64,000 nucleotides of DNA, taken from the NCBI GenBank assembly GCA_963680875.1, contig OY804578.1, positions 3,658,001 to 3,722,000 of the forward strand. Direction: 5' to 3'. The translations under genes were made by a program, and so were the position numbers. The stretch comes from Bathymodiolus brooksi. Its lineage: Eukaryota; Mollusca; Bivalvia; Mytilida; Modiolidae. The notes under the pieces were generated by a model. It ran no database searches and was not told the DNA's origin. It saw only the letters and a program-made list of their open reading frames with translations. Positions 48,114-60,700 of this stretch are shown here, in pieces. The number at the start of each line of letters is the position of its first letter. The first letter of the stretch is position 1.

Positions 48114-49465
48114 GTTTCGGAGATCTCCTATCTTATATCTTGTACAGGTGATCTTTTACCTCAGATATGATGTTGTTTCGGAATATTTCGTGATGTTGCT
48201 TCCGAGATCTCCTATCTTATATATGATGTTGTTTCGGAATATTTCGTGATGTTGCTTCCGAGATCTCCTATTTTATATATGATGTTGCTTCGGAATATTT
48301 CGTGATGTTGATGCCGAGATCTCCTATCTTATATATGATGTTGTGTCGGAATATTTCGTGATGTTGCTTCCGAGATCTCCTATCTTATATATGTTGTGTC
48401 GGAATATTTCGTGATGTTGTTTCCGAGATCTCCTATCTTATATATGATATTGTGTCGGAATATTTCGTGATGTTGCTTCCGAGATCTCCTATCTTATATA
48501 TGTTGTGTCGGAATATTTCGTGATGTTGTTTCCGAGATCTCCTATCTTATATATGATATTGTGTCGGAATATTTCGTGATGTTGATGCCGAGATCTCCTA
48601 TCTTATATATGATGTTGTGTCGGAATATTTCGTGATGTTGTTTCCGAGATCTCCTATCTTATATATGATGCTGTGTCGGAATATTTCGTGATGTTGCTTC
48701 CAAGATCTCCTATCTTATATATGATGTTGTGTCAGAATAGTTCGTGATGTTGTTTCCGAGATCTCCTATCTTATATATGATGTTGTGTCGGAATATTTCG
48801 TGATGTTGCTTCCGAGATCTCCAATCTTATATATGATATTGTGTCGGAATAGTTCGTGATGTTGTTTCCAAGATCTCCTATCTTATATATGATGTTGTGT
48901 CGGAATATTTCGTGATGTTGCTTCCGAGATCTCCAATCTTATATATGATATTGTGTCAGAATAGTTCGTGATGTTGTTTCCAAGATCTCCTATCTTATAT
49001 ATGATGTTGTGTCGGAATATTTCGTGATGTTGCTTCCAAGATCTCCTATCTTATATATGATGTTGTGTCGGAATATTTCGTGATGTTGTTTCCAAGATCT
49101 CCTATCTTATACATGATGTTGTGTCAGAATAGTTCGTGATGTTGCTTCCGAGATCTCCTATCTTATATATGATGTTGTGTCGAAATAGTTCGTGATGATG
49201 CTTCCGAGATCTCCTATCTTATATATGATGTTGTGTCGGAATATTTCGTGATGTTGTTTCCAAGATCTCCTATTTTATATATGATGTTGTGTCGGAATAT
49301 TTCGTGATGTTGCTTCCAAGATCTCTTATCTTATATATGATGTTGTGTCAGAATAGTTCGTGATGTTGCTTCCGAGATCTCCTATCTTATATATGATGAT
49401 GTTTCGGAATATTTCGTGATGTTGCTTCCGAGATCTCCTATCTTATATATGATGTTGTTTCGGGA
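48114..49465. repeat. 56-bp minisatellite, about 24 copies
   Basis: Unit includes GAGATCTCCTATCTTATATA and GTCGGAATATTTCGTGATGT. Variants include a short form missing ATGATG (TATATGTTGTGTC, twice) and ATAGTTCG for ATATTTCG. The left edge is imperfect (TTGTACAG insertion). Confidence 0.93.
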
Positions 49466-49580
49466 TTTCCTATCCAATTAGAAACACAGTAAGACTTGCA
49501 GTTTATGTAGTATATACGCTATATAAATATCAATATATTTTATCAAGTTAAATATCATTTCAGTGACATTTGATTGATTT

Positions 49581-50938
49581 TTTTGCATTGTCTGTTCTTC
49601 CTCAATTTACGTCTTCTGATTACCGTGTTGGTATCTTTTGTCCATTGTGTTGTCTGTTCTTCCTCAGTTTACGTTTTCTGATAACCGTTTTGGTATCTTT
49701 TGTCCATTGTGTTGTCTGTTCTTCCTCAGTTTACGTCTTCTGATTACCGTTTTGGTATCTTTTGTCCATTGCATTGTCTGTTCTTCCTCAATTTACGTCT
49801 TCTGATTACCGTGTTGGTATCTTTGTCCATTGGGTTGTCTGTTCTTCCTCAGTTTACGTTTTCTGATAACCGTTTTGGTATCTTTTGTTCATTGTATTGT
49901 CTGTTCTTCCTCAGTTTACGTCTTCTGATTACCGTTTTGGTATCTTTTGTCCATTGTGTTGTCTGTTCTTCCTCAGTTTACGTCTTCTGATTACCGTGTT
50001 GGTATCTTTTGTTCATTGTGTTGTCTGTTCTTCCTCAATTGACGTCTTCTGATTACCGTGTTGGTATCTTTTGTTCATTGTGTTGTCTGTTCTTCCTCAA
50101 TTTACGTCTTCTGATTACCGTGTTGGTATCTTTTGTCCATTGTGTTGTCTGTTCTTCCTCAGTTTACGTTTTCTGATTACCGTTTTGGTATCATTTGTTC
50201 ATTGTGTTGTCTGTTCTTCCTCAATTTACGTCTTCTGATTACCGTGTTGGTATCTTTTGTCCATTGTGTTGTCTGTTCTTCCTCAGTTTACGTTTTCTGA
50301 TTACCGTTTTGGTATCTTTTGTTCATTGTGTTGTCTGTTCTTCCTCAGTTTACGTCTTCTGATTACCGTGTTGGTATCGTTTGTCCATTGTGTTGTCTGT
50401 TCTTCCTCAGTTTACGTTTTCTGATTACCGTTTTGGTATCTTTTGTCCATTGCATTGTCTGTTCTTCCTCAGTTTACGTCTTCTGATTACCGTTTTGGTA
50501 TCTTTTGTCCATTGTGTTGTCTGTTCTTCCTCAGTTTACGTCTTCTGATTACCGTTTTGGTATCTTTTGTTCATTGTGTTGTCTGTTCTTCCTCAATATA
50601 CGTCTTCTGATTACCGTGTTGGTATCTTTTGTTCATTGTGTTGTCTGTTCTTCCTCAGTTTACGTCTTCTGATTACCGTGTTGGTATCTTTTGTTCATTG
50701 TGTTGTCTGTTCTTCCTCAGTTTACGTCTTCTGATTACCGTTTTGGTATCTCTTGTTCATTGTGTTGTCTGTTCTTCCTCAATATACGTCTTCTGATTAC
50801 CGTTTTGGTATCTTTTGTCCATTGTGTTGTCTGTTCTTCCTCAGTTTACGTTTTCTGATTACCGTGTTGGTATCTTTTGTCCATTGTGTTGTCTGTTCTT
50901 CCTCAATTTACGTCTTCTGATTACCATTTTGGTATCTT
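49581..50938. repeat. 62-bp minisatellite, about 22 copies
   Basis: Unit includes CATTGTGTTGTCTGTTCTTC, CTCAGTTTACGTCTTCTGAT and TACCGTTTTGGTATCTTTTG. It resembles the end of the retroelement-like fragment at 53530-53835 (CCATTACATTATCTGTCCTT, CTGGTTACC). A 96-codon + strand frame is a repeat artefact. Confidence 0.94.
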
Positions 50939-51309
50939 CAAACTTTTCTTCCTTATTCAAACGTTACTTTTTTACATATATAAAATAAAAACTTCATATT
51001 GCTTTGTATTAACACATAAGTGAGTGTAAGTATCAAATAGTAACATTATATATTTATTTGTTCAATGGTGAGACAGTTTATTAGAATTTTAGACAAGTCA
51101 TATGATCTCCTACGGCTACCCTTTATATATTTCCATGGTGGACAGTCACGTGATCCCTTGCAAAATATTATTGAAATTATAATTCATTAAATATTAAAGG
51201 TATTTTATTGGAGATTAAAATCGAACAATAGTCAGGCTTTAAATTTCTAGTCATAACGTTATAAGAAAGGGTAAACATAGGACTGTGTGTAAGGCATTAT
51301 GTGTTGACG
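50939..51309 (+). promoter_or_regulatory. Putative promoter and 5' UTR of the GPR180/TMEM145-like gene
   Basis: Non-repetitive AT-rich sequence before the signal-peptide exon. It contains an E-box in GTCACGTGAT (CACGTG at 51147-51152) and a TATA-like TTTATATATTT at 51122-51132. No transcription start can be fixed from sequence, so this is positional inference. Confidence 0.3.
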
Positions 51310-51402
51310 ATGGATATCAAATGTTTGTGTCTGATTCTAGGGTTAATTTACTATCATCCCGTCAGTGGGAAGAAAGTAGATGACTATGTAGTGGACCCAG
51401 GG
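51310..51402 (+). CDS. GPR180/TMEM145-like gene, exon 1 (signal peptide)
   Basis: ATG 51310 opens MDIKCLCLILGLIYYHPVSG followed by KKVDDYVVDPG. Lysine, then a hydrophobic core and a small-residue site (V-S-G|K) make a clear secretory signal, cleavage likely after about residue 20. The exon ends GGG|gtaagt, a near-perfect donor in phase 0. It joins the next exon in phase 0 to give ...D-P-G-D-W-K-F-I-T-R-F-C-F-L. In the family a short post-signal stretch precedes D-W-x-F-L-T-R-F-C-F-L, which supports the pairing. The product would be a type of seven-TM protein with an extracellular or luminal N-terminal domain; the rest of the gene is to the right of the window. Confidence 0.75.
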
Positions 51403-51540
51403 GTAAGTCTCTTTTAATTAATCTCTGTTATAGATCAGTTTTATTATTTAAACATCAGAAACTAAATATATATTATATATACGTCTGAAAATTAAACCAA
51501 ACAGTGTTAGAATTAGATTTTAGAGCTGTCAAATTTTTGT

Positions 51541-51642
51541 TCTTCCCTCGACGGGATTTGAACTCACACCATTGATACACTGCAGCACCATTCGCTTAGC
51601 CTTACGTCCAGCGCCCTAGACCACTCGATCACATCCACTCCC
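51541..51642 (-). mobile_element. tRNA-Leu-like sequence, probable SINE head or pseudo-tRNA
   Basis: The - strand has an A-box region TGATCGAGTGGTCTAG (51616-51631), GGCGCTGGACGTAAGG in the anticodon position, and B-box GAGTTCAAATCCC (51553-51565). The order and long variable region resemble tRNA-Leu. Stem pairing is imperfect and no matching acceptor stem is seen, so a functional tRNA is unlikely. Confidence 0.6.
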
Positions 51643-53045
51643 TAAATAAGAACAAAGGAACAATGAAAACTTAAAGAAATGAACAAATTTTACAAAATAG
51701 ATACAAGATATATAATCTGTTACAAAAAAGGAAAACAAATTATATTGATAGAAAAAGTATATGAAACCTACAAAAATGATCATCAGTCAGACCACTTGTA
51801 TCAATACAACAATCAAAATTAAAACGGATATTTCTGAACTTTATAGTGTTTAGATGGATTTGTCTTCATGTCCACATACCCAGATAATTTCTTCCCCAAT
51901 AAAAAGATTGAATATCGTATTCTTACTGTTGGATGAAGAACAGCAATTACAGCGTTATTCCGTTGATTTGTTACAGCGTTATTCCGTTGATTTGTTTCAA
52001 AGAGTAATATTGGATGTTCATTTGACTTCATATAGAATCTTCTAAGTATAAAATGGGATATTTATTTGTGTCTATTTATTTCCTTTTTCGTAAAATCTTT
52101 TAAAAAAATATTTCCACAGTATTAATCAATAAAGAAACACACAATTTACACAAATACCCATATTTCCACTTTACAAATAACGTTATAATGAAGTATAGTC
52201 TTGATATTTCGACACATCATTATTCTTGTAACATTGTAAAATATTATACAATAGAGTTTGGTTGTAGCATATTACACAGTGTGCCAAAGATAATAGACGT
52301 AATTCTATAGAACCACAGAAGACAAAGACATACTGAAACTATTGTAGAAGTTTTTAATATCATTCATTATAAAAACAGTTTTCATTGTTGATTTTAATGT
52401 TTATTTAATTTCACAATGGTCTCCGTCATGGCTTTATCCTATTTGTTTGTACAATAAATTGTTACTGGTAAAACTGTATAAAACAGGTTTATAATGTTAG
52501 AAACTCGATTGATATATATAATCAATATTAAAGTGGAATTCTATAAACATGATATTGTGTTATATATTATGCAATGATATAACTATTTTAAACATTGCTA
52601 GAACATTTGTCCAGTCTTGATCACTTTTTAAGCAAATTTGTGAAAATTGTGAAAATGAGGTACATGTTTGTCAAAGAATTCTACTATTTTATGTTCATAT
52701 ATGTTATGTTCTAATGGTTGTTGTTTGACTAACGAGAGTGTCTATGTAAATTAAGAACCTCTGTTAAAGTTAAGTTAGATTATTGATTTTTATCATTTCC
52801 AACAACTTTTCCAGCTTTACCGTGACTACCAGACTTAGTTAAAATCTAATGAAAATGAAATACAATATATTGATTTAAGAAGAAAGATTCAAATAAAGAA
52901 AATGTCAAATTTAATGAAAAATGAAATAATATACATTGTAGTTGTAATTTAATTTAAGAAAAACAATTAGTGAAATATCACTTTCTATATTTAGTTAAAA
53001 TCTAATGAAAATGAAGTAAAATATATTGATTTAATGATAAATGAA

Positions 53046-53425
53046 TCTGTTCAGAATTTTCAGTAATGTTCAGAATCTGTTCAGACTCTGTTCAGTCTAT
53101 GTTCAGCATCTGTTCAGTCTATGTTCAGACTCTGTTCAGTCCATGTTCAGAATGTTTAGAATATGTTAAGAATTGTCAGTAATGTTCAGAATCTGTTCAG
53201 TACATATTCAGACTCTGTTCAGTAATGTTCAGACTCTGCTCAGTCCATGTTCGGAATCTGTTCAGTAATGTTCAGAATCTGTTCAGTACATGTTCAGAAT
53301 GTTCAGAATATGTTCAGAATTTTCAGTAATATTCAGTAATGTTCAGAATCTGTTCAGTATATGTTCAGTGTATGTTCAGAATGTTCAGTAATGTTCAGAC
53401 TCTGTTCAGAATATCTAGCACAAAA
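53046..53425. repeat. Degenerate TGTTCAG-rich short repeat
   Basis: Irregular runs of TCTGTTCAG, TATGTTCAG and TAATGTTCAG, with spacing of about 8-16 bases, over nearly 380 bases. No fixed period is maintained. The function is unknown. Confidence 0.75.
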
Positions 53426-53529
53426 ACTGGTCTGTTCAGAATTTCTTGACTTTGTAGTGTATGGAATTTAAGTTTCACAAAAAATAATATCACAGTTGCA
53501 CTTTAGTTTGACTCCCATTTGTTTTGTGT

Positions 53530-53835
53530 GGAATTCGTGTTTTATTTATGTTATTTGTATTTATTTACGTATTCTGGTGTCCAACCCGATTTCCATATCA
53601 GATGATGTTCGTGTCGTTTAACAGTAACACAACGTGTGTCACATGTGGAGCAGGAACTGCTATCTCTTCCGGAGCACATTAGTTCACCTTGGCTTTTAGT
53701 GGGGTTCAAGGTGCTCGATCTTTAATTTTCTATGTTATGTTTTGTAGATCGTTGTTTGTCCTTTTGTCCTTGTTCTTTTAGCCATTACATTATCTGTCCT
53801 TCTTCGTTCTGGTTACCCCCTTTCGTGTTGTCGAG
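53530..53835. mobile_element. Retroelement-like dispersed repeat fragment
   Basis: Contains CATGTGGAGCAGGAACTGCT, CTTCCGGAGCACATTAGTTC, TTTTAGTGGGGTTC and TTTAGCCATTACATTATCTG. From memory, this resembles a repeat very common in bivalve genomes, but I cannot search for it here. Its end matches the seed of the 62-bp array at 49581-50938. Confidence 0.55.
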
Positions 53836-54089
53836 CCTTTCTGTGAGGCAACGCCGTAAGTAGTTTTCATTTCCTATCGTTTCAAAATAATTATGAATTG
53901 ATATGTGAACCCTTCGCCATGTGTAGGTATGGAATACCTTAAGACTGTATATGGATATCGGGGCGCGAACTCTATCAGTGGTAAAACCTCTATTGCATTG
54001 AAGTTTGTTTAGAAACCACGTGGTATGGACATGGAAAAAAACATTCAGAAGCATTATATATATTACCCCTTTTTTTATTTGATTTTCAG

Positions 54090-54164
54090 GATTGGAAGTT
54101 TATCACAAGATTTTGTTTTCTAGCCACCAAAGGTACACTCAGATACACATTTGAATATCCAGTG
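54090..54164 (+). CDS. GPR180/TMEM145-like gene, exon 2
   Basis: Twenty-five codons in phase 0: DWKFITRFCFLATKGTLRYT followed by FEYPV. The motif D-W-x-F-[IL]-T-R-F-C-F-L, then a G-x-L-x-[YF]-x-F-x-Y-P strand, is the start of the luminal domain of the GPR180/TMEM145 family (intimal-thickness-receptor-like, GOST-related seven-TM proteins). The acceptor is TTTTCAG|G and the donor CAGTG|GTAAGT. The last 24 bases plus the donor are duplicated three more times downstream. Human GPR180 and TMEM145 are the likely nearest relatives; sequence in the window cannot decide between them. Confidence 0.78.
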
Positions 54165-54312
54165 GTAAGTTTGTGTCAGATACACATTTGAATATCCAGT
54201 GGTAAGTTTGTGTCAGATACACATTTGAATATTCAGTGGTAAGTTTGTTTCACATACTTTCTAGTCACCAAAGGTACACTCAGATACACATTTGAATATT
54301 CAGTGGTAAGTT
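54141..54312 (+). repeat. Duplicated exon end and 5' splice sites
   Basis: A 37-base unit, AGATACACATTTGAATATCC + AGTGGTAAGTTTGTGTC, repeats at 54141, 54178 and 54215. A longer copy, starting CTAGTCACCAAAGGTACACT, ends near 54312. Each carries CAGTG|GTAAG, placing donors at 54165, 54202, 54239 and 54306. Using a later donor would add an in-frame TGA (from ATTTGA), so the first is taken as real. Confidence 0.9.
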
Positions 54313-54396
54313 TGTGTCACATACATTTTATGATTCACAAAGATTGCATCTACCATCAGATTTTGAGCTGTCAGCACATAATTTAAAGGTGGTATC

Positions 54397-54535
54397 GTAA
54401 GTGTTCATACGTGTGGTCAGTATTCACATCGTAAGTGTTCATACGTGTGGTCAGTATTCACATCGTAAGTGTTCATACGTGTGGTCAGTATTCACATCGT
54501 AAGTGTTCATACGTGTGGTCAGTATTCACATTTAT
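54397..54535. repeat. 34-bp repeat, 4 copies
   Basis: Four tandem copies of CGTAAGTGTTCATACGTGTG + GTCAGTATTCACAT. Confidence 0.93.
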
Positions 54536-54566
54536 TGTTGTATTCAGATTTCTGAACTATCTCTAT

Positions 54567-54678
54567 TAAAGTTGAACTAAGCGTGTTGGTATAAAGCGGA
54601 CATCATCATATCATCGTAATGTAACCTTATATCTCCATAATATAGAAGAAAAATTGCTGACTAGTCTTAAACAACATT
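54567..54678 (+). mobile_element. SINE 3' fragment
   Basis: AACTAAGCGTGTTGGTATAA, GCGGACATCATCATATCAT, ATTGCTGACTAG and AAACAACATTCACTCACTGG follow the order of the 3' half of the SINE at 18006-18367. The head is absent, so this is a truncated copy. Confidence 0.65.
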
Positions 54679-54720
54679 CACTCACTGGAATACACAATAA
54701 GATGTCATCGTAATGTGAAG

Positions 54721-57700
54721 CTTGTGTATTAACATTGTTACATGGAATAAATCATGTAAATTACATGTGGTTTAAGCTTGCTACATAAAATAAATAACGC
54801 TGCATTTACACAAAGTAGTGACGTGTGGATTAACATTGTTACATGGAATAAATCATGTAAATTACATGTGGTTTAAGCTTGCTACATACAATAAATAACG
54901 CTACATTTACACAAAGTAGTGATGTGTGGATTAACATTGTTACATACAATAAATCATGTAAATTACATGTGGTTTAAGCTTGCTACATAAAATAAATAAC
55001 GCTACATTTACACAAAGTAGTGATGTGTGGATTAACATTGTTGCATACAATAAATCATGTAAATTACATGTGGTTTAAGCTTGCTACATAAAATAAATAA
55101 CGCTACATTTACACAAAGTAGTGATGTGTGGATTAACATTGTTACATACAATAAATCATGTAAATTACATGTGGTTTAAGCTTGCTACATACAATAAATA
55201 ACGCTACATTTACACAAAGTAGTGATGTGTGGATTAACATTGTTACATACAATAAATCATGTAAATTACATGTGGTTTAAGCTTGCTACATACAATAAAT
55301 AACGCTACATTTACACAAAGTAGTGATGTGTGGATTAACATTGTTACATACAATAAATCATGTAAATTACATGTGGTTTAAGCTTGCTACATACAATAAA
55401 TAACGCTACATTTACACAAAGTAGTGATGTGTGGATTAACATTGTTACATACAATAAATCATGTAAATTACATGTGGTTTAAGCTTGCTACATACAATAA
55501 ATAACGCTACATTTACACAAAGTAGTGATGTGTGGATTAACATTGTTACATACAATAAATCATGTAAATTAAATGTGGTTTAAGCTTGCTACATAAAATA
55601 AATAACGCTACATTTACACAAAGTAGTGATGTGTGGATTAACATTGTTACATACAATAAATCATGTAAATTACATGTGGTTTAAGCTTGCTACATACAAT
55701 AAATAACGCTACATTTACACAAAGTAGTGATGTGTGGATTAACATTGTTACATACAATAACTCATGTAAATTACATGTGGTTTAAGCTTGCTACATACAA
55801 TAAATAACGCTACATTTACACAAAGTAGTGATGTGTGGATTAACATTGTTACATACAATAAATCATGTAAATTACATGTGGTTTAAGCTTGCTACATAAA
55901 ATAAATAACGCTACATTTACACAAAGTAGTGATGTGTGGATTAACATTGTTACATACAATAAATCATGTAAATTACATGTGGTTTAAGCTTGCTACATAC
56001 AATAAATAACGCTACATTTACACAAAGTAGTGATGTGTGGATTAACATTGTTACATACAATAAATCATGTAAATTACATGTGGTTTAAGCTTGCTACATA
56101 CAATAAATAACGCTACATTTACACAAAGTAGTGATGTGTGGATTAACATTGTTACATACAATAAATCATGTAAATTACATGTGGTTTAAGCTTGTTACAT
56201 ACAATAAATAACGCTACATTTACACAAAGTAGTGATGTGTGGATTAACATTGTTACATACAATAAATCATGTAAATTACATGTGGTTTAATCTTGCTACA
56301 TACAATAAATAACGCTACATTTACACAAAGTAGTGTTGTGTGGATTAACATTGTTACATACAATAAATCATGTAAATTACATGTGGTTTAAGCTTGCTAC
56401 ATACAATAAATAACGCTACATTTACACAAAGTAGTGATGTGTGGATTAACATTGTTACATACAATAAATAACGCTACACTTACACAAAGTAGTGATGTGT
56501 GGATTAACATTGTTACATACAATAAATCATGTAAATTACATGTGGTTTAAGCTTGCTACATACAATAAATAACGCTACATTTACACAAAGTAGTGATGTG
56601 TGGATTAACATTGTTACATACAATAAATCATGTAAATTACATGTGGTTTAAGCTTGCTACATACAATAAATAACGCTACATTTACACAAAGTAGTGATGT
56701 GTGGATTAACATTGTTACATACAATAAATCATGTAAATTACATGTGGTTTAAGCTTGCTACATACAATAAATAACGCTACATTTACACAAAGTAGTGATG
56801 TGTGGATTAACATTGTTACATACAATAAATCATGTAAATTACATGTGGTTTAAGCTTGCTACATAAAATAAATAACGCTACATTTACACAAAGTAGTGAT
56901 GTGTGGATTAACATTGTTACATACAATAAATCATGTAAATTACATGTGGTTTAAGCTTGCTACATAAAATAAATAACGCTACATTTACACAAAGTAGTGA
57001 TGTGTGGATTAACATTGTTACATACAATAAATCATGTAAATTAAATGTGGTTTAAGCTTGCTACATACAATAAATAACGCTACATTTACACAAAGTAGTG
57101 ATGTGTGGATTAACATTGTTACATACAATAAATCATGTAAATTACATGTGCTTTAAGCTTGCTACATACAATAAATAACGCTACATTTACACAAAGTAGT
57201 GATGTGTGGATTAACATTGTTACATACAATAACTCATGTAAATTACATGTGGTTTAAGCTTGCTACATACAATAAATAACGCTACATTTACACAAAGTAG
57301 TGATGTGTGGATTAACATTGTTACATACAATAAATCATGTAAATTACATGTGGTTTAAGCTTGCTACATAAAATAAATAACGCTACATTTACACAAAGTA
57401 GTGATGTGTGGATTAACATTGTTACATACAATAAATCATGTAAATTACATGTGGTTTAAGCTTGCTACATACAATAAATAACGCTACATTTACACAAAGT
57501 AGTGATGTGTGGATTAACATTGTTACATACAATAAATCATGTAAATTACATGTGGTTTAAGCTTGCTACATACAATAAATAACGCTACATTTACACAAAG
57601 TAGTGATGTGTGGATTAACATTGTTACATACAATAAATCATGTAAATTACATGTGGTTTAAGCTTGTTACATACAATAAATAACGCTACATTTACACAAA

Positions 57701-60700
57701 GTAGTGATGTGTGGATTAACATTGTTACATACAATAAATCATGTAAATTACATGTGGTTTAATCTTGCTACATACAATAAATAACGCTACATTTACACAA
57801 AGTAGTGTTGTGTGGATTAACATTGTTACATACAATAAATCATGTAAATTACATGTGGTTTAAGCTTGCTACATACAATAAATAACGCTACATTTACACA
57901 AAGTAGTGATGTGTGGATTAACATTGTTACATACAATAAATAACGCTACACTTACACAAAGTAGTGATGTGTGGATTAACATTGTTACATACAATAAATC
58001 ATGTAAATTACATGTGGTTTAAGCTTGCTACATACAATAAATAACGCTACATTTACACAAAGTAGTGATGTGTGGATTAACATTGTTACATACAATAAAT
58101 CATGTAAATTACATGTGGTTTAAGCTTGCTACATACAATAAATAACGCTACATTTACACAAAGTAGTGATGTGTGGATTAACATTGTTACATACAATAAA
58201 TCATGTAAATTACATGTGGTTTAAGCTTGCTACATACAATAAATAACGCTACATTTACACAAAGTAGTGATGTGTGGATTAACATTGTTACATACAATAA
58301 ATCATGTAAATTACATGTGGTTTAAGCTTGCTACATAAAATAAATAACGCTACATTTACACAAAGTAGTGATGTGTGGATTAACATTGTTACATACAATA
58401 AATCATGTAAATTACATGTGGTTTAAGCTTGCTACATAAAATAAATAACGCTACATTTACACAAAGTAGTGATGTGTGGATTAACATTGTTACATACAAT
58501 AAATCATGTAAATTAAATGTGGTTTAAGCTTGCTACATACAATAAATAACGCTACATTTACACAAAGTAGTGATGTGTGGATTAACATTGTTACATACAA
58601 TAAATCATGTAAATTACATGTGCTTTAAGCTTGCTACATACAATAAATAACGCTACATTTACACAAAGTAGTGATGTGTGGATTAACATTGTTACATACA
58701 ATAAATCATGTAAATTACATGTGGTTTAAGCTTGCTACATACAATAAATAACGCTACATTTACACAAAGTAGTGATATGTGGATTAACATTGTTACATAC
58801 AATAAATCATGTAAATTACATGTGGTTTAAGCTTGCTACATACAATAAATAACGCTACATTTACACAAAGTAGTGATGTGTGGATTAACATTGTTACATA
58901 CAATAAATCATGTAAATTACATGTGGTTTAAGCTTGCTACATACAATAAATAACGCTACATTTACACAAAGTAGTGATGTGTGGATTAACATTGTTACAT
59001 ACAATAAATCATGTAAATTACATGTGGTTTAAGCTTGCTACATAAAATAAATAACGCTACATTTACACAAAGTAGTGATGTGTGGATTAACATTGTTACA
59101 TACAATAAATCATGTAAATTACATGTGGTTTAAGCTTGCTACATAAAATAAATAACGCTACATTTACACAAAGTAGTGATGTGTGGATTAACATTGTTAC
59201 ATACAATAAATCATGTAAATTAAATGTGGTTTAAGCTTGCTACATACAATAAATAACGCTACATTTACACAAAGTAGTGATGTGTGGATTAACATTGTTA
59301 CATACAATAAATCATGTAAATTACATGTGGTTTAAGCTTGCTACATACAATAAATAACGCTACATTTACACAAAGTAGTGATGTGTGGATTAACATTGTT
59401 ACATACAATAAATCATGTAAATTACATGTGGTTTAAGCTTGCTACATACAATAAATAACGCTACATTTACACAAAGTAGTGATGTGTGGATTAACATTGT
59501 TACATACAATAAATCATGTAAATTACATGTGGTTTAAGCTTGCTACATACAATAAATAACGCTACATTTACACAAAGTAGTGATGTGTGGATTAACATTG
59601 TTACATACAATAAATCATGTAAATTACATGTGGTTTAAGCTTGCTACATACAATAAATAACGCTACATTTACACAAAGTAGTGATGTGTGGATTAACATT
59701 GTTACATACAATAAATCATGTAAATTACATGTGGTTTAAGCTTGCTACATACAATAAATAACGCTACATTTACACAAAGTAGTGATGTGTGGATTAACAT
59801 TGTTACATACAATAAATCATGTAAATTACATGTGGTTTAAGCTTGCTACATAAAATAAATAACGCTACATTTACACAAAGTAGTGATGTGTGGATTAACA
59901 TTGTTACATACAATAAATCATGTAAATTACATGTGGTTTAAGCTTGCTACATACAATAAATAACGCTACATTTCCACAAAGTAGTGATGTGTGGATTAAC
60001 ATTGTTACATACAATAAATCATGTAAATTACATGTGGTTTAAGCTTGCTACATACAATAAATAACGCTACATTTACACAAAGTAGTGATGTGTGGATTAA
60101 CATTGTTACATACAATAAATCATGTAAATTACATGTGCTTTAAGCTTGCTACATACAATAAATAACGCTACATTTACACAAAGTAGTGATGTGTGGATTA
60201 ACATTGTTACATACAATAAATCATGTAAATTACATGTGGTTTAAGCTTGCTACATACAATAAATAACGCTACATTTACACAAAGTAGTGATGTGTGGATT
60301 AACATTGTTACATACAATAAATCATGTAAATTACATGTGGTTTAAGCTTGCTACATACAATAAATAACGCTACATTTACACAAAGTAGTGATGTGTGGAT
60401 TAACATTGTTACATACAATAAATCATGTAAATTACATGTGGTTTAAGCTTGCTACATACAATAAATAACGCTACATTTACACAAAGTAGTGATGTGTGGA
60501 TTAACATTGTTACATACAATAAATCATGTAAATTACATGTGGTTTAAGCTTGCTACATACAATAAATAACGCTACATTTACACAAAGTAGTGATGTGTGG
60601 ATTAACATTGTTACATACAATAAATCATGTAAATTACATGTGGTTTAAGCTTGCTACATACAATAAATAACGCTACATTTACACAAAGTAGTGATGTGTG

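Larger units (their letters stand above)
51403..54089 (+). other. GPR180/TMEM145-like intron 1 (2.7 kb)
   Basis: Donor GTAAGT, acceptor TTTGATTTTCAG. It holds the tRNA-like SINE head, a 20-base duplication (GCGTTATTCCGTTGATTTGT at about 51951-51990), the TTCAG-rich repeat and a retroelement fragment, all listed separately. The remainder (about 51700-53040) is AT-rich with no gene seen. Confidence 0.65.

Noticed and set aside
53046..53425. Telomere-like repeat
   Set aside because: The TGTTCAG-type words do not match the animal TTAGGG repeat and have no fixed period.
53785..54054. 89-codon - strand frame inside the GPR180/TMEM145-like intron
   Set aside because: Overlaps a retroelement-like fragment and has no recognisable family signature.
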